Of a DNA stretch of 64,000 nt, positions 27,371 to 36,128 are shown piece by piece (position 1 is the stretch's first letter; every line of letters starts with the position of its first letter). This stretch comes from Streptomyces narbonensis (GTDB taxonomy: Bacteria > Actinomycetota > Actinomycetes > Streptomycetales > Streptomycetaceae): the NCBI RefSeq assembly GCF_014649015.1, contig NZ_BMSF01000005.1, positions 310,001 to 374,000 of the forward strand, written 5' to 3'. The notes below the pieces were generated by a model that was not told where the DNA came from, made no database searches, and saw nothing but the letters and a program-made list of their open reading frames with translations. A program made the position numbers and the translations under genes.

Positions 27371-28488
27371 GTGGCCGAGCCTGTCCGCGTGCGCAGACTG
27401 ACCGACCAGGAGGGGCAGAAGCTGCAGCGGATCGTGCGCCGGGGCAGCACCAGCTCGGTGCGCTATCGGCGCGCGATGATGCTGCCGGCCTCGGCCGGTG
27501 GGAACCGGGTGCCGGTGATCGCCCAGCTCGTGCAGGCCGATGAGGACACTGTCCGGGACGTGATCCACCGGTTCGACGATGTCGGCCTGGCCTGCCTGGA
27601 CTCTCGGTGGGCGGGAGGCCGTCCCCGCCTGCTCAAGCCTGACGACGAGGACTTCGTCATCCAGACGGCCACCCCCGCCCCACCAAACTTGGTCAGCCCT
27701 GCACCCGCTGGTCCATCCGCAAACTCGCCGCCTACCTGTGGAAAGTCCACGGGCGCGTCATCCGGATCGGCCGCGAGGCCTTACGTTGTCTGCTCGCCCG
27801 TCGCGGCGTGACCTTCCAGCGCACCAAGACGTGGAAGGAATCCCCGGACCCCGACAGCGAAGCGAAGTTGGACCGGATCGAGGAGGTCCTCGACCGCTTC
27901 CCGGACCGGGTCTTCGCCTTCGACGAGTTCGGCCCGCTCGGGATTCGTCCCACCGCGGGCTCGGGCTGGGCCGAGCAAGGCCGGCCCGAGCGGCATCCCG
28001 CGACCTACCACCCCACCCACGGGGTGCGCTACTTCCACGGCTGCTACTCGATCGGCGACGACACCCTGTGGGGCGTCAACCGCAGAAAGGGTGCCGCCAA
28101 CACCTTGGCCGCGCTGAAGTCGATCCGGGCCGCCCGCCAGGACAGCGCCCCGATCTACGTGATCATGGACAACCTGTCCGCCCACAACGGCACCGGCATC
28201 CGGCGCTGGGCGGAGAAGAACAAGGTCGAGATGTGCTTCACCCCGACCTACGCGTCCTGGGCCAACCCGATCGAAGCCCACTTGGGCCCGCTGCGGCGGT
28301 TCACCATCGCCAACTCGAACCACCCCAACCACACCGTGCAGACGCGGGCCCTGTACGCCTATCTGCGGTGGCGCAACGCCACCGCCCGCCACCGCGACGT
28401 CCTGGCCGCCGAACGCTGTGAACGCGCCCGCATCCGCAGCGAGAAGGGCATCCGCTGGGGCGGACGACAACTCGCCCAGGCGGCGTGA
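27371..28488 (+). pseudogene. IS630-family transposase, two frames (-1 shift)
   Basis: GTG 27371 opens a helix-turn-helix region (RRLTDQEGQKLQRIVRRG, then IAQLVQADEDTVRDVIHRF). At a run of five C (27672-27676) the family sequence moves to the -1 frame and continues RPTKLGQPCTRWSIRKLAAY, VHGRVIRIGREALRCLLARR and the DDE core: FDEFGPLGIRP, IMDNLSAHNG and WANPIEAHLGPLRR. All three acidic catalytic residues are present, so only the frame break prevents a normal product. Many IS630 elements use programmed -1 frameshifting, so the gene may be functional. If not, it is a single-hit pseudogene. Confidence 0.85.
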
Positions 28489-28493
28489 GCACC

Positions 28494-28964
28494 TCAGAGC
28501 TCTTGCTCCCCGGAACGCCATACGTACCGGACATCCGGCTCGCGTTCCTCGTTGCGGTGCCCATCGGTGGCCTCGTCAGCGATGAAGCCGTGCCGCTCGT
28601 AGAAGCGCCGTGCCGACTCGTTGACCTGGAATGTCCACAGTGCCAACCCGGCCGGGCGACGCTGCTTGGCCAGGTGCACGAGTCGGCCTCCGATGCCCTG
28701 GCCCTGCCAGGCCGGATCGAGATAGAGCTGTTCCAGGTCTTCGCCGTCCAGCACCATCATCCCGACCACCGAGCCGTCAACCGTCGCCACCCACGTCTCC
28801 TGGCCGGGCACGACCACCTCGCGGAACCAGGCCCGGACCTGGTCGTCCGTGTGCGCCCGGCGCACGCCTGGAAGCGCCGCCGCGAAGGAACGCAGCCACA
28901 CATCGGCCACCGCAGCAGCGTCGGAGGCGACCGCGCGCCGGACGACAGAGTTGTTGATCTCCAC
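28494..28964 (-). CDS. GNAT-family N-acetyltransferase within IS630-type element
   Basis: A 156-residue acetyltransferase. It has VVRRAVASDAAAVADVWLRS at the start, the acetyl-CoA-binding motif LYLDPAWQGQGIGGRLVHLA (Q/RxxGxG/A) near residue 80, and the C-terminal ESARRFYERHGFIAD motif. GNAT enzymes of this kind acetylate small amines, antibiotics or protein N-termini. It converges on the transposase with only 5 bases between stops, and lies inside the element's inverted repeats, so it moves or moved with it. It is intact, with normal codon bias. The target substrate is unknown. Confidence 0.85.
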   Translation of the reverse strand: MEINNSVVRRAVASDAAAVADVWLRSFAAALPGVRRAHTDDQVRAWFREVVVPGQETWVATVDGSVVGMMVLDGEDLEQLYLDPAWQGQGIGGRLVHLAKQRRPAGLALWTFQVNESARRFYERHGFIADEATDGHRNEEREPDVRYVWRSGEQEL

Positions 28965-29033
28965 AGCGACGCATGCTCGCAGACACAGGACGCGGCTGCA
29001 TCCGAGTTCTCCGCGACGCTCGAACCAGAACCG

Positions 29034-29063
29034 AACCCGGTGAACCTATGCGGTCAGAGCACT
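29034..29063 (-). repeat. Right terminal inverted repeat of IS630-type element
   Basis: Begins AACCCGGTGAACCTATGCGG and ends AGAGCACT. It pairs with 27286-27315 (26 of 30). Confidence 0.82.
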
Positions 29064-29403
29064 AGCTCCCTAGCCGAACGCACCTGCGCTCCTCCGCAGG
29101 CCTGCTGCCACACCGCCGACCTGCGAACTACGCACGTCGGCCCGCGCATATGGCGCGGCCCCGGCACTCCGTTGCCGGAGTACCGGGGCCGAAGGCGGTC
29201 CGGTCGTACTGCCCCAGAGCGCGGTCAGCACCGGCCCTGACCCACGCTCCCAAGTCGGCGCGGACTGGCCAGGGCCCTAACAGCCCGCCGGGCCCTTGAC
29301 CGCGGTCTGACGGCCACCGCCGACGGATGTCCGCTTTCGCCTTGACCGCCCCTTGACCGGGTGGATTTGTCCATGGCCGACGCCACACCCGTCCGGCCGG
29401 AGC

Positions 29404-29634
29404 TCAGCAGGCGGGACGGGTGCTGGATGGCGAGGAGCCGAGCCGCCAGTCCGAAGGCTTCTGCCCGCGGTACGTCTCCCCGCTCTCGACCCGGGCCTTG
29501 TTCCGGGCGAACTCGCGCTCCGCTGCCGAGGGCTGCCGGGGCGCGCAGCCGGGGTGTCCCCAGCCGTCTGCGAGCTTCGTGATGACCTCGCCCTCGGCGT
29601 AGTCCTTCAAGCAGGCCGGGCAGGTGCCGCCGTA
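29404..29634 (-). pseudogene. Truncated zinc-ribbon-like small gene
   Basis: After an in-frame TAA the minus strand reads SCRTYGGTCPACLKDYAEGE, then KLADGWGHPGC, an Ala/Arg helix, and ends SSPSSTRPAC. The CxxC...HxxC spacing suggests a single zinc site. Third positions are strongly G/C, so it is real coding sequence. No start codon lies between the TAA and the first Cys pair, so the 5' end is missing or uses the TTG inside ACLKD. Similar small proteins occur in actinomycete mobile elements, but I cannot name the family. The rest of the 29071-29971 gap has no gene; a CCACC-TTTC-GGTGG hairpin lies near 29777. Confidence 0.45.
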
Positions 29635-29971
29635 CGTACGGCACGATTACGCCGCAATTGTCTGAATATCCCCGAGGAGCCCTTGACCGGGCCTGGCTTG
29701 GTCTTCGCCTCAGCGGTCAGGTTGGGGGGAAGAGAGAGAGCCCAGGCGATGCCGCGGAGTTTTGCGATCCGCGGCCACCTTTCGGTGGCGGCCTAACTCT
29801 GGCTATTTCAAGATCTCCGTGTGCGCAGCATGCGAAAGCGTCAGCGGAGAGCAGTGCGGGCCCCCGGCCGGGAGGCCGCGTCTCTGCCATCGGATGTCGA
29901 CCCCGGCGACCCGTTCCGGGCACCAGCCGACCCCGGTGAGGAAGGAGTCGGCGCTGAGCGCGGAAGCCGGG

Positions 29972-31561
29972 TCAGTCGTCCGGAGTGCGCTCGGTGACGC
30001 GCGTCCCGGGGTGGGCCAGCGAGCACAGGAACGCCACGGCCAGGGCGATCGCCATGCCGTAGAACACCCACTGGTTGGCCTCCGCGAAATCCATCCGGAT
30101 CGCGTCCCCCGCCCCTTGCAGGGCCTTCGCTACCGGCCCGTCACCGGGGGGTCCCTGGCCGTCCGGGTGACCGGTGACCGCCTCGGCGACCTTCTCCGCG
30201 GTGGCCGAGGCCTCGGCCGGCGGCAGCCCGCGGTCTTGGAGCGTGGCCGTGATGCGGTCGGTGGAGACATGGGACAGCACGGTGCTGAAGACGGCCATGC
30301 CGATGGCGGCCGCGTAGTTGCGGATCGTCTGGGTGATCCCCGTGACCTCGCCGTACGAGGCGCCGATGGCTCGGTTGACGGCGTCGGTCGAGGCCGGCGC
30401 GAGGAGGAATCCGATGCCGGCGCCCGCCATGGCCGCGTACGGCCACTGGTCGTGCATCGACAGATCGGTCATCTTCTGCGCCCAGAGGTAGAACCCGACC
30501 GCGCCGAGCGCGCAGCCGAGCTTCATGGCCGGGCGGGCGCCGCGCTTGTCGAGGATCCGTCCGCCCCACTGGGAGGCGAGGCCGAAGCCGATGAAGAAGT
30601 ACAGCAGGAAGAGCGCGGCCTGGTTCGGAGAGGCGCTGAGCGACACCTGGGCGTACACGGACGAGAAGAAGAACACCGGCACGAAGGCGAGCATCGCGAA
30701 GAACAGCACGAGACTGTCGACGGTGAAGGCCCGGTCCCGGAAGACGTCGAAGTCGATCAGCGGGTGGGCGGTGCGCCGCTCGTAGCCGAAGAACAGCACC
30801 AGGACGAGCAGGCCGCCGACGATGCAGGCCCAGGTCGCGACGCTGTCCCAGCCCCAGGACGAGGCCTGCTGGAAGCCCAGCACGCTCAGGCCCATGCCGA
30901 CGGCGACCAGCGCGGCGCCGACGATGTCCAGGCGCTCGGAGCGGCGGCTCTCGGGGATCCGGGCGAGCACGGCGAGCACGATGGCGACGAGCGCCACCGG
31001 CACGTTGACCCAGAAGATCGCCCGCCACGTCCACGCGGTCAGCCAGCCGCCGAGCAGGGGACCGACGGCGGTGAGGGCGCCGGAGAGTCCGAAGAAGAGC
31101 GCGAGGGCGCGACCGCGACGGTCGACGGGGAAGACGGCGATGACGACGGCCAGCGCTGCCGGGAACATCAGGGCCGCTCCGAGACCCTGGGTTGCGCGGA
31201 AGACGATCAACCAGGTCTGGGCGAGGTCGCCGGAGGGCACACAGCCGCAGAGCACAGAGGAGATGACGAAGACCAGGGTGCCGATCAGCATGACGCGGCG
31301 GTGCCCGAACAGGTCGGAGAGCCGGCCGCCGAGCGCGAAGAACGCGGCGAGGGAGAGCAGGTACGCGTTGACGACCCACTGCATGCCGGAGGCGGTCAGG
31401 CCGAGCTCGTCGGTGATGTTCGGGGCGGCGATCGAGACGATGGTCTGGTCGATGAAGGTCATCGACACCGCGAAGAGCATGGCTGTGAGCGCCAGCTTCT
31501 GGCGGGGCGCCTCGCTGCGGACGGTCCCGGTGGGCGCGGGGGGTGGGGGAGTACCTGCCAT
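29972..31561 (-). CDS. DHA2-family (EmrB/QacA-like) drug/H+ antiporter
   Basis: A 529-residue transporter with 14 predicted membrane helices. MFS motifs include FIDQTIVSIAAPNITDEL in helix 1, GRLSDLFGHRRVMLIG (motif A) between helices 2 and 3, and the drug-antiporter motif C region LSGALTAVGPLLGGWLT. DHA2 proteins export cationic or amphiphilic drugs. ATG 31561 is chosen; a GTG at 31585 is possible but neither has a clear ribosome site. No TetR/MarR regulator is adjacent. Confidence 0.9.
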   Translation of the reverse strand: MAGTPPPPAPTGTVRSEAPRQKLALTAMLFAVSMTFIDQTIVSIAAPNITDELGLTASGMQWVVNAYLLSLAAFFALGGRLSDLFGHRRVMLIGTLVFVISSVLCGCVPSGDLAQTWLIVFRATQGLGAALMFPAALAVVIAVFPVDRRGRALALFFGLSGALTAVGPLLGGWLTAWTWRAIFWVNVPVALVAIVLAVLARIPESRRSERLDIVGAALVAVGMGLSVLGFQQASSWGWDSVATWACIVGGLLVLVLFFGYERRTAHPLIDFDVFRDRAFTVDSLVLFFAMLAFVPVFFFSSVYAQVSLSASPNQAALFLLYFFIGFGLASQWGGRILDKRGARPAMKLGCALGAVGFYLWAQKMTDLSMHDQWPYAAMAGAGIGFLLAPASTDAVNRAIGASYGEVTGITQTIRNYAAAIGMAVFSTVLSHVSTDRITATLQDRGLPPAEASATAEKVAEAVTGHPDGQGPPGDGPVAKALQGAGDAIRMDFAEANQWVFYGMAIALAVAFLCSLAHPGTRVTERTPDD

Positions 31562-31741
31562 GTTCGGATGATCGTCCCGGGGCACCGTGTGTGCATGCCG
31601 AGGCCGCCGCCCGGGGGGCGGGGCGCCGGAGGGCGAACCGTTCGGGTGGGCGGTGCCCGAGTGTGGCCGCGGTACCCGGGGGCGGCGGTGGTGCCCGGGC
31701 TATCTCTTCCGGATCTTGCCTGCCGGCGTGTTCCACAACGA

Positions 31742-32074
31742 TCACTGGAACTCCGCATCCCGCCCTTCTGCCGGAACGAGGAAGACCTCGTCGGTGTAGC
31801 ACCACGCCCAGGGTCGTTCGGCCGCGACCGCGAGTGGGTGCCCTGTGAGGGCCGCGTGCCGGTGGGCATGAGCCCCCGGGGAGCTGTCGCAGCAGCCGTT
31901 GTGTCCGCATCGCAGGCAGAGGCGTAGATGGATCCAGTCCTCGCGGCCCGCTGCCAGGCACTCGGCGCACCCGGTCACGGGTATGCGGGCTGAGGGCAGC
32001 GTCTCGTCATCGAGGTGCCTGCATGACCGGGCCTGTGCCCGTCCGGCGTCGGGTGCGACGCGCCGGCCGGCCAC
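31742..32074 (-). CDS. UBP-type zinc finger domain protein
   Basis: A protein of about 110 residues from GTG 32074. The zinc finger contains CRHLDDE, CAECLAAGREDWIHLRLCLR, CGHNGCCDSSPGAHAHRHA, and the end PWAWCYTDEVFLVPAE. It carries the Cys/His set of UBP (ubiquitin-hydrolase-type) fingers. Short actinobacterial UBP-ZnF proteins occur as stand-alone genes and often lie beside transporters or oxidoreductases. They lack any protease domain, and their role is unknown. The start is not certain, as the frame is open further upstream. Confidence 0.8.
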   Translation of the reverse strand: MAGRRVAPDAGRAQARSCRHLDDETLPSARIPVTGCAECLAAGREDWIHLRLCLRCGHNGCCDSSPGAHAHRHAALTGHPLAVAAERPWAWCYTDEVFLVPAEGRDAEFQ

Positions 32075-32436
32075 GGGGATCAGGACCGAACCCGTCCGGC
32101 CCGGACCACCGCCCTCAGGACACCGCGCGCTCGGGGGATCGTCACGACGACCGCCGAGGGAACCCTGCGGACGTGTGCCGAGAGAATCCTGCGGACGTGT
32201 GCCGTCACTCCCTCGTGTTCCTGCCACCGTCGACCTCCCTCAGGGGCGAGCACAGGGGCCGCGGTCCGGTCCGGTTCCCTGTCCGGAGTCTTCCTGCAGG
32301 ACGGGCTGGAGGCCTCGGCCCGCTTCGCCCCGCAGCGGCAGCGGAGGGGCTCGACGAGAGTGATGCAAATGTGGTGCGACAGTGGCGCATTCATGGTGCA
32401 ATTCCGATGCGTACTAGTCGTCAGGAAGGAATCGCC

Positions 32437-32664
32437 ATGGATCAGCTCCCCGCCCATCCCGACAGCGAGCGGTACTCGGTGACGTTGTGCCCTCCGGCTG
32501 TCACCGCGATCGCGGAGCTCACCGCCGCGACCGGTGTCAGCAAGGCCGACGTGATCAACCGGGCGGTTCTGCTGCTCGGATTCGTCGAAGGCGAACGCGC
32601 CAAGGGCAGCGACCTGATGATTCGCGACAGTGCGGGATCCCTGGAGCGCGTCCACATTCTCTGA
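32437..32664 (+). CDS. Small ribbon-helix-helix-like protein
   Basis: A 75-residue protein. RYSVTLCPPAVTAIAELTAA, then TGVSKADVINRAV and LLLGFVEGERAKGSDLMIRD fit the beta-helix-helix pattern of CopG/Arc-like DNA-binding proteins with a C-terminal strand extension. AGGAAGGA lies just before the ATG. It may be an autoregulatory or antitoxin-like repressor; no toxin gene is adjacent. Confidence 0.68.
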   Translation: MDQLPAHPDSERYSVTLCPPAVTAIAELTAATGVSKADVINRAVLLLGFVEGERAKGSDLMIRDSAGSLERVHIL

Positions 32665-32825
32665 CCGCTGGGGCACCCCACGCGGAGGCACCCGGATCGG
32701 TCTCCGGCCTCCCCCTTCCGCATGGTCCTGAGACGGCGCAGGGGGTGGTTGCGCGGATTCGGGGTGTGGTGGAGCAATGATTCGCGGGCCGCCGGACGGC
32801 GGTGACGCGAGATCAGGAGAACGCC

Positions 32826-33299
32826 ATGCCCCGGATCACCCCCAACCTCTGGTTCGACACACAGGGCAAGGAGGCCGCGGAGTTCTACTGCTCGGTCTTC
32901 CCCAACTCGGAGATCAAGAACGTGTCCCACTACGGGGAGGCGGGCCCCCGTCCCGCCGGGACCGTGCTGACCGTCGACTTCGTCCTGGACGGCACGCACT
33001 TCACCGCCATCAACGGCGGCCCCGAGTTCACCTTCGACGAGGCCGTGTCCTTCCTCATCGACTGCACGGACCAGGGGGAGGTCGACTACTACTGGAACAA
33101 GCTGTCCGAGGGCGGACAGGAGGGCCCGTGCGGCTGGGTCAAGGACAAGTTCGGCCTGAGCTGGCAAGTCGTGCCCTCCGTCCTGGAAGAACTCCTCAGC
33201 GATCCGGACGAGGCGCGCGCCCAGCGAGCGATGAAGGCGATGCTCGCCATGGGAAAGCTGGACGTCGCCGCGCTGCTCGCCGCGGCGGACGGCTCCTGA
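32826..33299 (+). CDS. PhnB-like VOC family protein
   Basis: A 157-residue protein of the PhnB/3-demethylubiquinone-methyltransferase-like VOC family. It has NLWFDTQGKEAAEFYCSVFP, the family-typical FTAINGGPEF, a second-half strand set CTDQGEVDYYWNKLSEGG, and WVKDKFGLSWQVVPS. AGGAG precedes the ATG. The function of such stand-alone domains is unknown. Confidence 0.86.
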   Translation: MPRITPNLWFDTQGKEAAEFYCSVFPNSEIKNVSHYGEAGPRPAGTVLTVDFVLDGTHFTAINGGPEFTFDEAVSFLIDCTDQGEVDYYWNKLSEGGQEGPCGWVKDKFGLSWQVVPSVLEELLSDPDEARAQRAMKAMLAMGKLDVAALLAAADGS

Positions 33300-33505
33300 C
33301 CCCACGGCCCCCGAGGACCGCCCGGACCCCGAGCACCGCCCGGACCGCACGGACCCGGCGGACCCCGACGCCCCGCGGCAGCGCGTGCACCGCGCAACGG
33401 CAGCGCGGGACACCCGCCCCGGACGTCCCTCCGGCGGAACGCGCCTCGGAACGCGCCTCGGACCGAGCCCCCGGCAGCCGTTACGATCTTCCCGGGGGAG
33501 GAACC

Positions 33506-34114
33506 ATGATCCGGATTCTGCTGGCCGAGGACATGCACCTGATCCGCGGGGCGCTGGTCGCCCTGTTGGGTCTTGAGGACGACATGGAGGTCGTCGCCGA
33601 CGTGGCCCGCGGGGACGCCGTCGTCCCCGCCGCGCTCGCCCACCGGCCCACCGTCGCCGTCCTCGACCTGGAGATGCCCGGCGCGGACGGGCTCTCCGCC
33701 GCCCGAGACCTCTCCGTCGCGCTTCCCGAGTGCCGGATCATGATCCTCACCGCGCTGGGCCGACCGGAGGCACTGCGGTCCGCACTCGCCGCAGGTGTCG
33801 GCGGGTTCATGCTCAAGGACGCCCCGCCGGACCAGCTCGCCGCCGCGATCCGACGCGTGGCCGCCGGGGAGCACGTCATCGACCCGAAGCTCGCCGCCGC
33901 GGCCCTCACCGCCAAGGAGAGCCCGCTCACGACCCGCGAGACCGATGTGCTCCGGCTGGCCGCCACCGGCGCCGAGCTCGACCGCATCGCCCGTGAACTG
34001 CACCTCACCCAGGGCACCGTACGGAACTACCTCGGTGCGGCGGTCACCAAGCTCGCGGCCCGCAATCGGCTCGACGCGGTGCGGATCGCGCGGGAGGAAG
34101 GATGGCTGGCCTGA
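33506..34114 (+). CDS. NarL/DesR-type response regulator
   Basis: A 202-residue regulator. The receiver domain has LLAEDMH, phospho-Asp in AVLDLEMPG (about residue 54), and TAL and FMLKDAP. The LuxR helix-turn-helix is LTTRETDVLRLAATGAELDR followed by TQGTVRNYL. GGGGGAGG precedes the ATG. It converges with the histidine kinase gene 7 bases downstream, an arrangement in which the two stop codons nearly meet; they are probable partners. Confidence 0.92.
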   Translation: MIRILLAEDMHLIRGALVALLGLEDDMEVVADVARGDAVVPAALAHRPTVAVLDLEMPGADGLSAARDLSVALPECRIMILTALGRPEALRSALAAGVGGFMLKDAPPDQLAAAIRRVAAGEHVIDPKLAAAALTAKESPLTTRETDVLRLAATGAELDRIARELHLTQGTVRNYLGAAVTKLAARNRLDAVRIAREEGWLA

Positions 34115-34121
34115 CGCGGAG

Positions 34122-36014
34122 TCATCCTCCGGTCCGCGAGGGCGCCGAGACGGGCTCGGTGACCAGCCGGACGGTCAGGACGTAGCCGCGTCCGTCCGGG
34201 GCCGACCCGGCCTCCAGCCGCCCGCCGAGCGCCGCCGCGCGCTCACGCAGGTTCCTCAGCCCGTTGCCGCCGACGCCGGCCACCGCGGTGCTTCCCTCCG
34301 CCAGCGGCCCACGGCCGTCGTCCGCGACCCGCAACAGGCGCTGACCGACTTCCACTTCGCACCATCGTGCTCCCGGGGCGTGCCGCAGCACGTTCGTCAC
34401 CGCCTCCCGCAGCACCGTGGCGAACAGCCCCTCCGACACCTCGTCGACGTTCGCCACCTCGCCCCGCACCCGCACCTCGATGCCGGTGGCGGCGAGCACC
34501 TGCCGGGCGGAGTTCACCTCCTCGGCAAGCGTGAGTTCGGTGCCGTCCCCCGGGATCGCCCGGAGGTCCGCGAGCGCTCGGCCCGCCAGCGCCGCCGCAT
34601 CGGCGAGATGGCCGGCGGCTCGCAGTGGGTCCGGGTCGCGGTCCGCCAACTCGCCCTTCAGCGCGATCGCCGACAGGCCGTGGCCCAGCAGATCGTGGAC
34701 GTCCCTGGCGATACGCCGACGCTCTCGGGCCACCGCCAGTGAGGCGAGTGCTCCGCGGGCCTCCCGCACCTGGTGGACGAGGCCGGTGAGCAGGGCCAGG
34801 CCGTAGAAGACCAGAGCGATCACCACGACGTCCAGGACCAGGACCGCGGTGCCCCGGGCTCCGGGGCCGTCGGTCCGTACGAGCGCCACGACCGCCACCA
34901 GACCCGTCAGCGCTGCTGTCGCAGGCCAGGCGATGCGGCCCGGGAGAACGATCAGCACCGAGGCCGCCGCGAAGGCCACCAACTGGGGGTACGGGCCGTC
35001 CGGAGCCGTCAGTATGCCCAGGGCGAGGGCGAGTTGGGCGCCCAGCGTCCACACCACGAAACGGGGACGTACGCCCGGCGGACGCGGCAGGGAGTGGTAC
35101 GCCTGCAGACCGACGACCGCCGCCAACGCGGCCGTGTACGCGGCGAATCGCCCACCCGTCACCCCGTCGTCGAGCAGGAAGGCCACGCCCACGATCAGGT
35201 ACTCCAGGTGGGTGGCGACGACGATGGGCCACGCCAGCCGGGGTGTCAGGGCGCCCGCGTGGATGTCCGTGCCATCGGCGGAGTGCACGGACGGGGCGGC
35301 TCGTACCCGATCCGTCGCCGCCCGCGCCACCGTCACCAGCTGCCGCGCTCCGCGCGTTCCCTGTCCGGCCAGCCGGACGATCTCCGCCAGTGCCGTTCCC
35401 AGCACCGCGTCGAGGTCCCGCCCGGCGCGCTCCCGCTCGGCCGCGACCCGGGCCTGCGCCAATGCGTCGCGGGTGGCGCGGAGTTCGGTGTACAGGTCGG
35501 TGAGCCGGGTGAGTGCGTAGATGATCAGGCCGTGGGCGAGAGCGTTGCCGATGCCGTTGAGTACGGAGTGGACACCGCCGTCGCCGGGGGCGAGCAGCCC
35601 GCCGGCGAGCACCACGACCGCGAACAGGGCCCAGCGGACGGGCCGTTCGACGACGAGCAGCACGGAGGCGCCGAGGAAGCCGGGCAGTCCGGACCAGGGC
35701 GCGAGCAGGATCTGCGCGGCGAGGGTCCACGCCCCTCGCAGCCGCCGCGTCGAGGGCAGGCAGGTGACGATCTGGAGCAGCAGCATCGGCACGGCGGCCG
35801 GGCGCGGCAGGAGGACACCGGGCTCGAAGGAGAATCCGAGAATGACGACGACGAGGACCACGGAGACGACCGCGGGCGCCGGACCGGATTCGGAGCCGTC
35901 GGCGGTGCGGTCGGCCTGGCGGGCGCCGTCGGCGGTGCGGTCGACGGTACGGTCGGCCCGGCGGGCGCCGTCGGCGGTGCGGTCGGCGGTGCGGTCGGCC
36001 TGGCGGGCGTTCAT
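34122..36014 (-). CDS. DesK-type histidine kinase with duplicated sensor/DHp module
   Basis: A 630-residue kinase, about 200 longer than usual. Residues 1-40 are Asp/Arg/Thr/Ala repeats (ADRTADRTADGAR type). A first membrane block (about 45-165) ends in ERERAGRDLDAVLGTALAEI, a diverged copy of the HisKA_3 box in which the phospho-His is replaced by Asp. A second membrane block (about 225-400) leads to the real box RRRIARDVHDLLGHGLSAIA, then the ATPase region with NVLRHAPGA, VADDGRGP and GNGLRNLRERA. The protein looks like an internal duplication with an inactive first half. It is convergent with its likely response regulator. Confidence 0.88.
   Translation of the reverse strand: MNARQADRTADRTADGARRADRTVDRTADGARQADRTADGSESGPAPAVVSVVLVVVILGFSFEPGVLLPRPAAVPMLLLQIVTCLPSTRRLRGAWTLAAQILLAPWSGLPGFLGASVLLVVERPVRWALFAVVVLAGGLLAPGDGGVHSVLNGIGNALAHGLIIYALTRLTDLYTELRATRDALAQARVAAERERAGRDLDAVLGTALAEIVRLAGQGTRGARQLVTVARAATDRVRAAPSVHSADGTDIHAGALTPRLAWPIVVATHLEYLIVGVAFLLDDGVTGGRFAAYTAALAAVVGLQAYHSLPRPPGVRPRFVVWTLGAQLALALGILTAPDGPYPQLVAFAAASVLIVLPGRIAWPATAALTGLVAVVALVRTDGPGARGTAVLVLDVVVIALVFYGLALLTGLVHQVREARGALASLAVARERRRIARDVHDLLGHGLSAIALKGELADRDPDPLRAAGHLADAAALAGRALADLRAIPGDGTELTLAEEVNSARQVLAATGIEVRVRGEVANVDEVSEGLFATVLREAVTNVLRHAPGARWCEVEVGQRLLRVADDGRGPLAEGSTAVAGVGGNGLRNLRERAAALGGRLEAGSAPDGRGYVLTVRLVTEPVSAPSRTGG
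35886..36010. repeat. Degenerate tandem repeats in kinase 5' coding region
   Basis: Units built around GCCGTCGGCGGTGCGGTCG recur about four times. On the minus strand they encode the repeating ADRTxDRTADGAR segment of the histidine kinase N-terminus. The repeat keeps the reading frame, so copy number could vary without disrupting the gene. Confidence 0.7.
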
Positions 36015-36128
36015 GAGGTCACGGTAGACGTACACCTGGGCACCGCACCCGGCCCACCCATGTGAAATACACACAGGCCGATGCGGCTCGCACTGGGGCG
36101 GCCCGCGCCCGGAGGAGATCGTCGACGT

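Larger units (their letters stand above)
27277..29070. mobile_element. IS630-type element carrying a GNAT passenger gene
   Basis: Inverted repeats at 27286-27315 and 29034-29063 match at 26 of 30 positions. They enclose an IS630-family transposase (plus strand) and an intact acetyltransferase gene (minus strand). TA dinucleotides at 27275-27276 and 29071-29072 fit the TA target preference of the family. They would make the element 1,794 bp, against about 1.1-1.2 kb for a plain IS630. The outermost few bases differ between ends by a 2-base indel, so the exact borders could move by a few bases. Confidence 0.8.

Noticed and set aside
29271..29297. AGGGCCC...GGGCCCT hairpin as a terminator
   Set aside because: The stem is only 7 bp with a 13-base loop, and no gene ends there.
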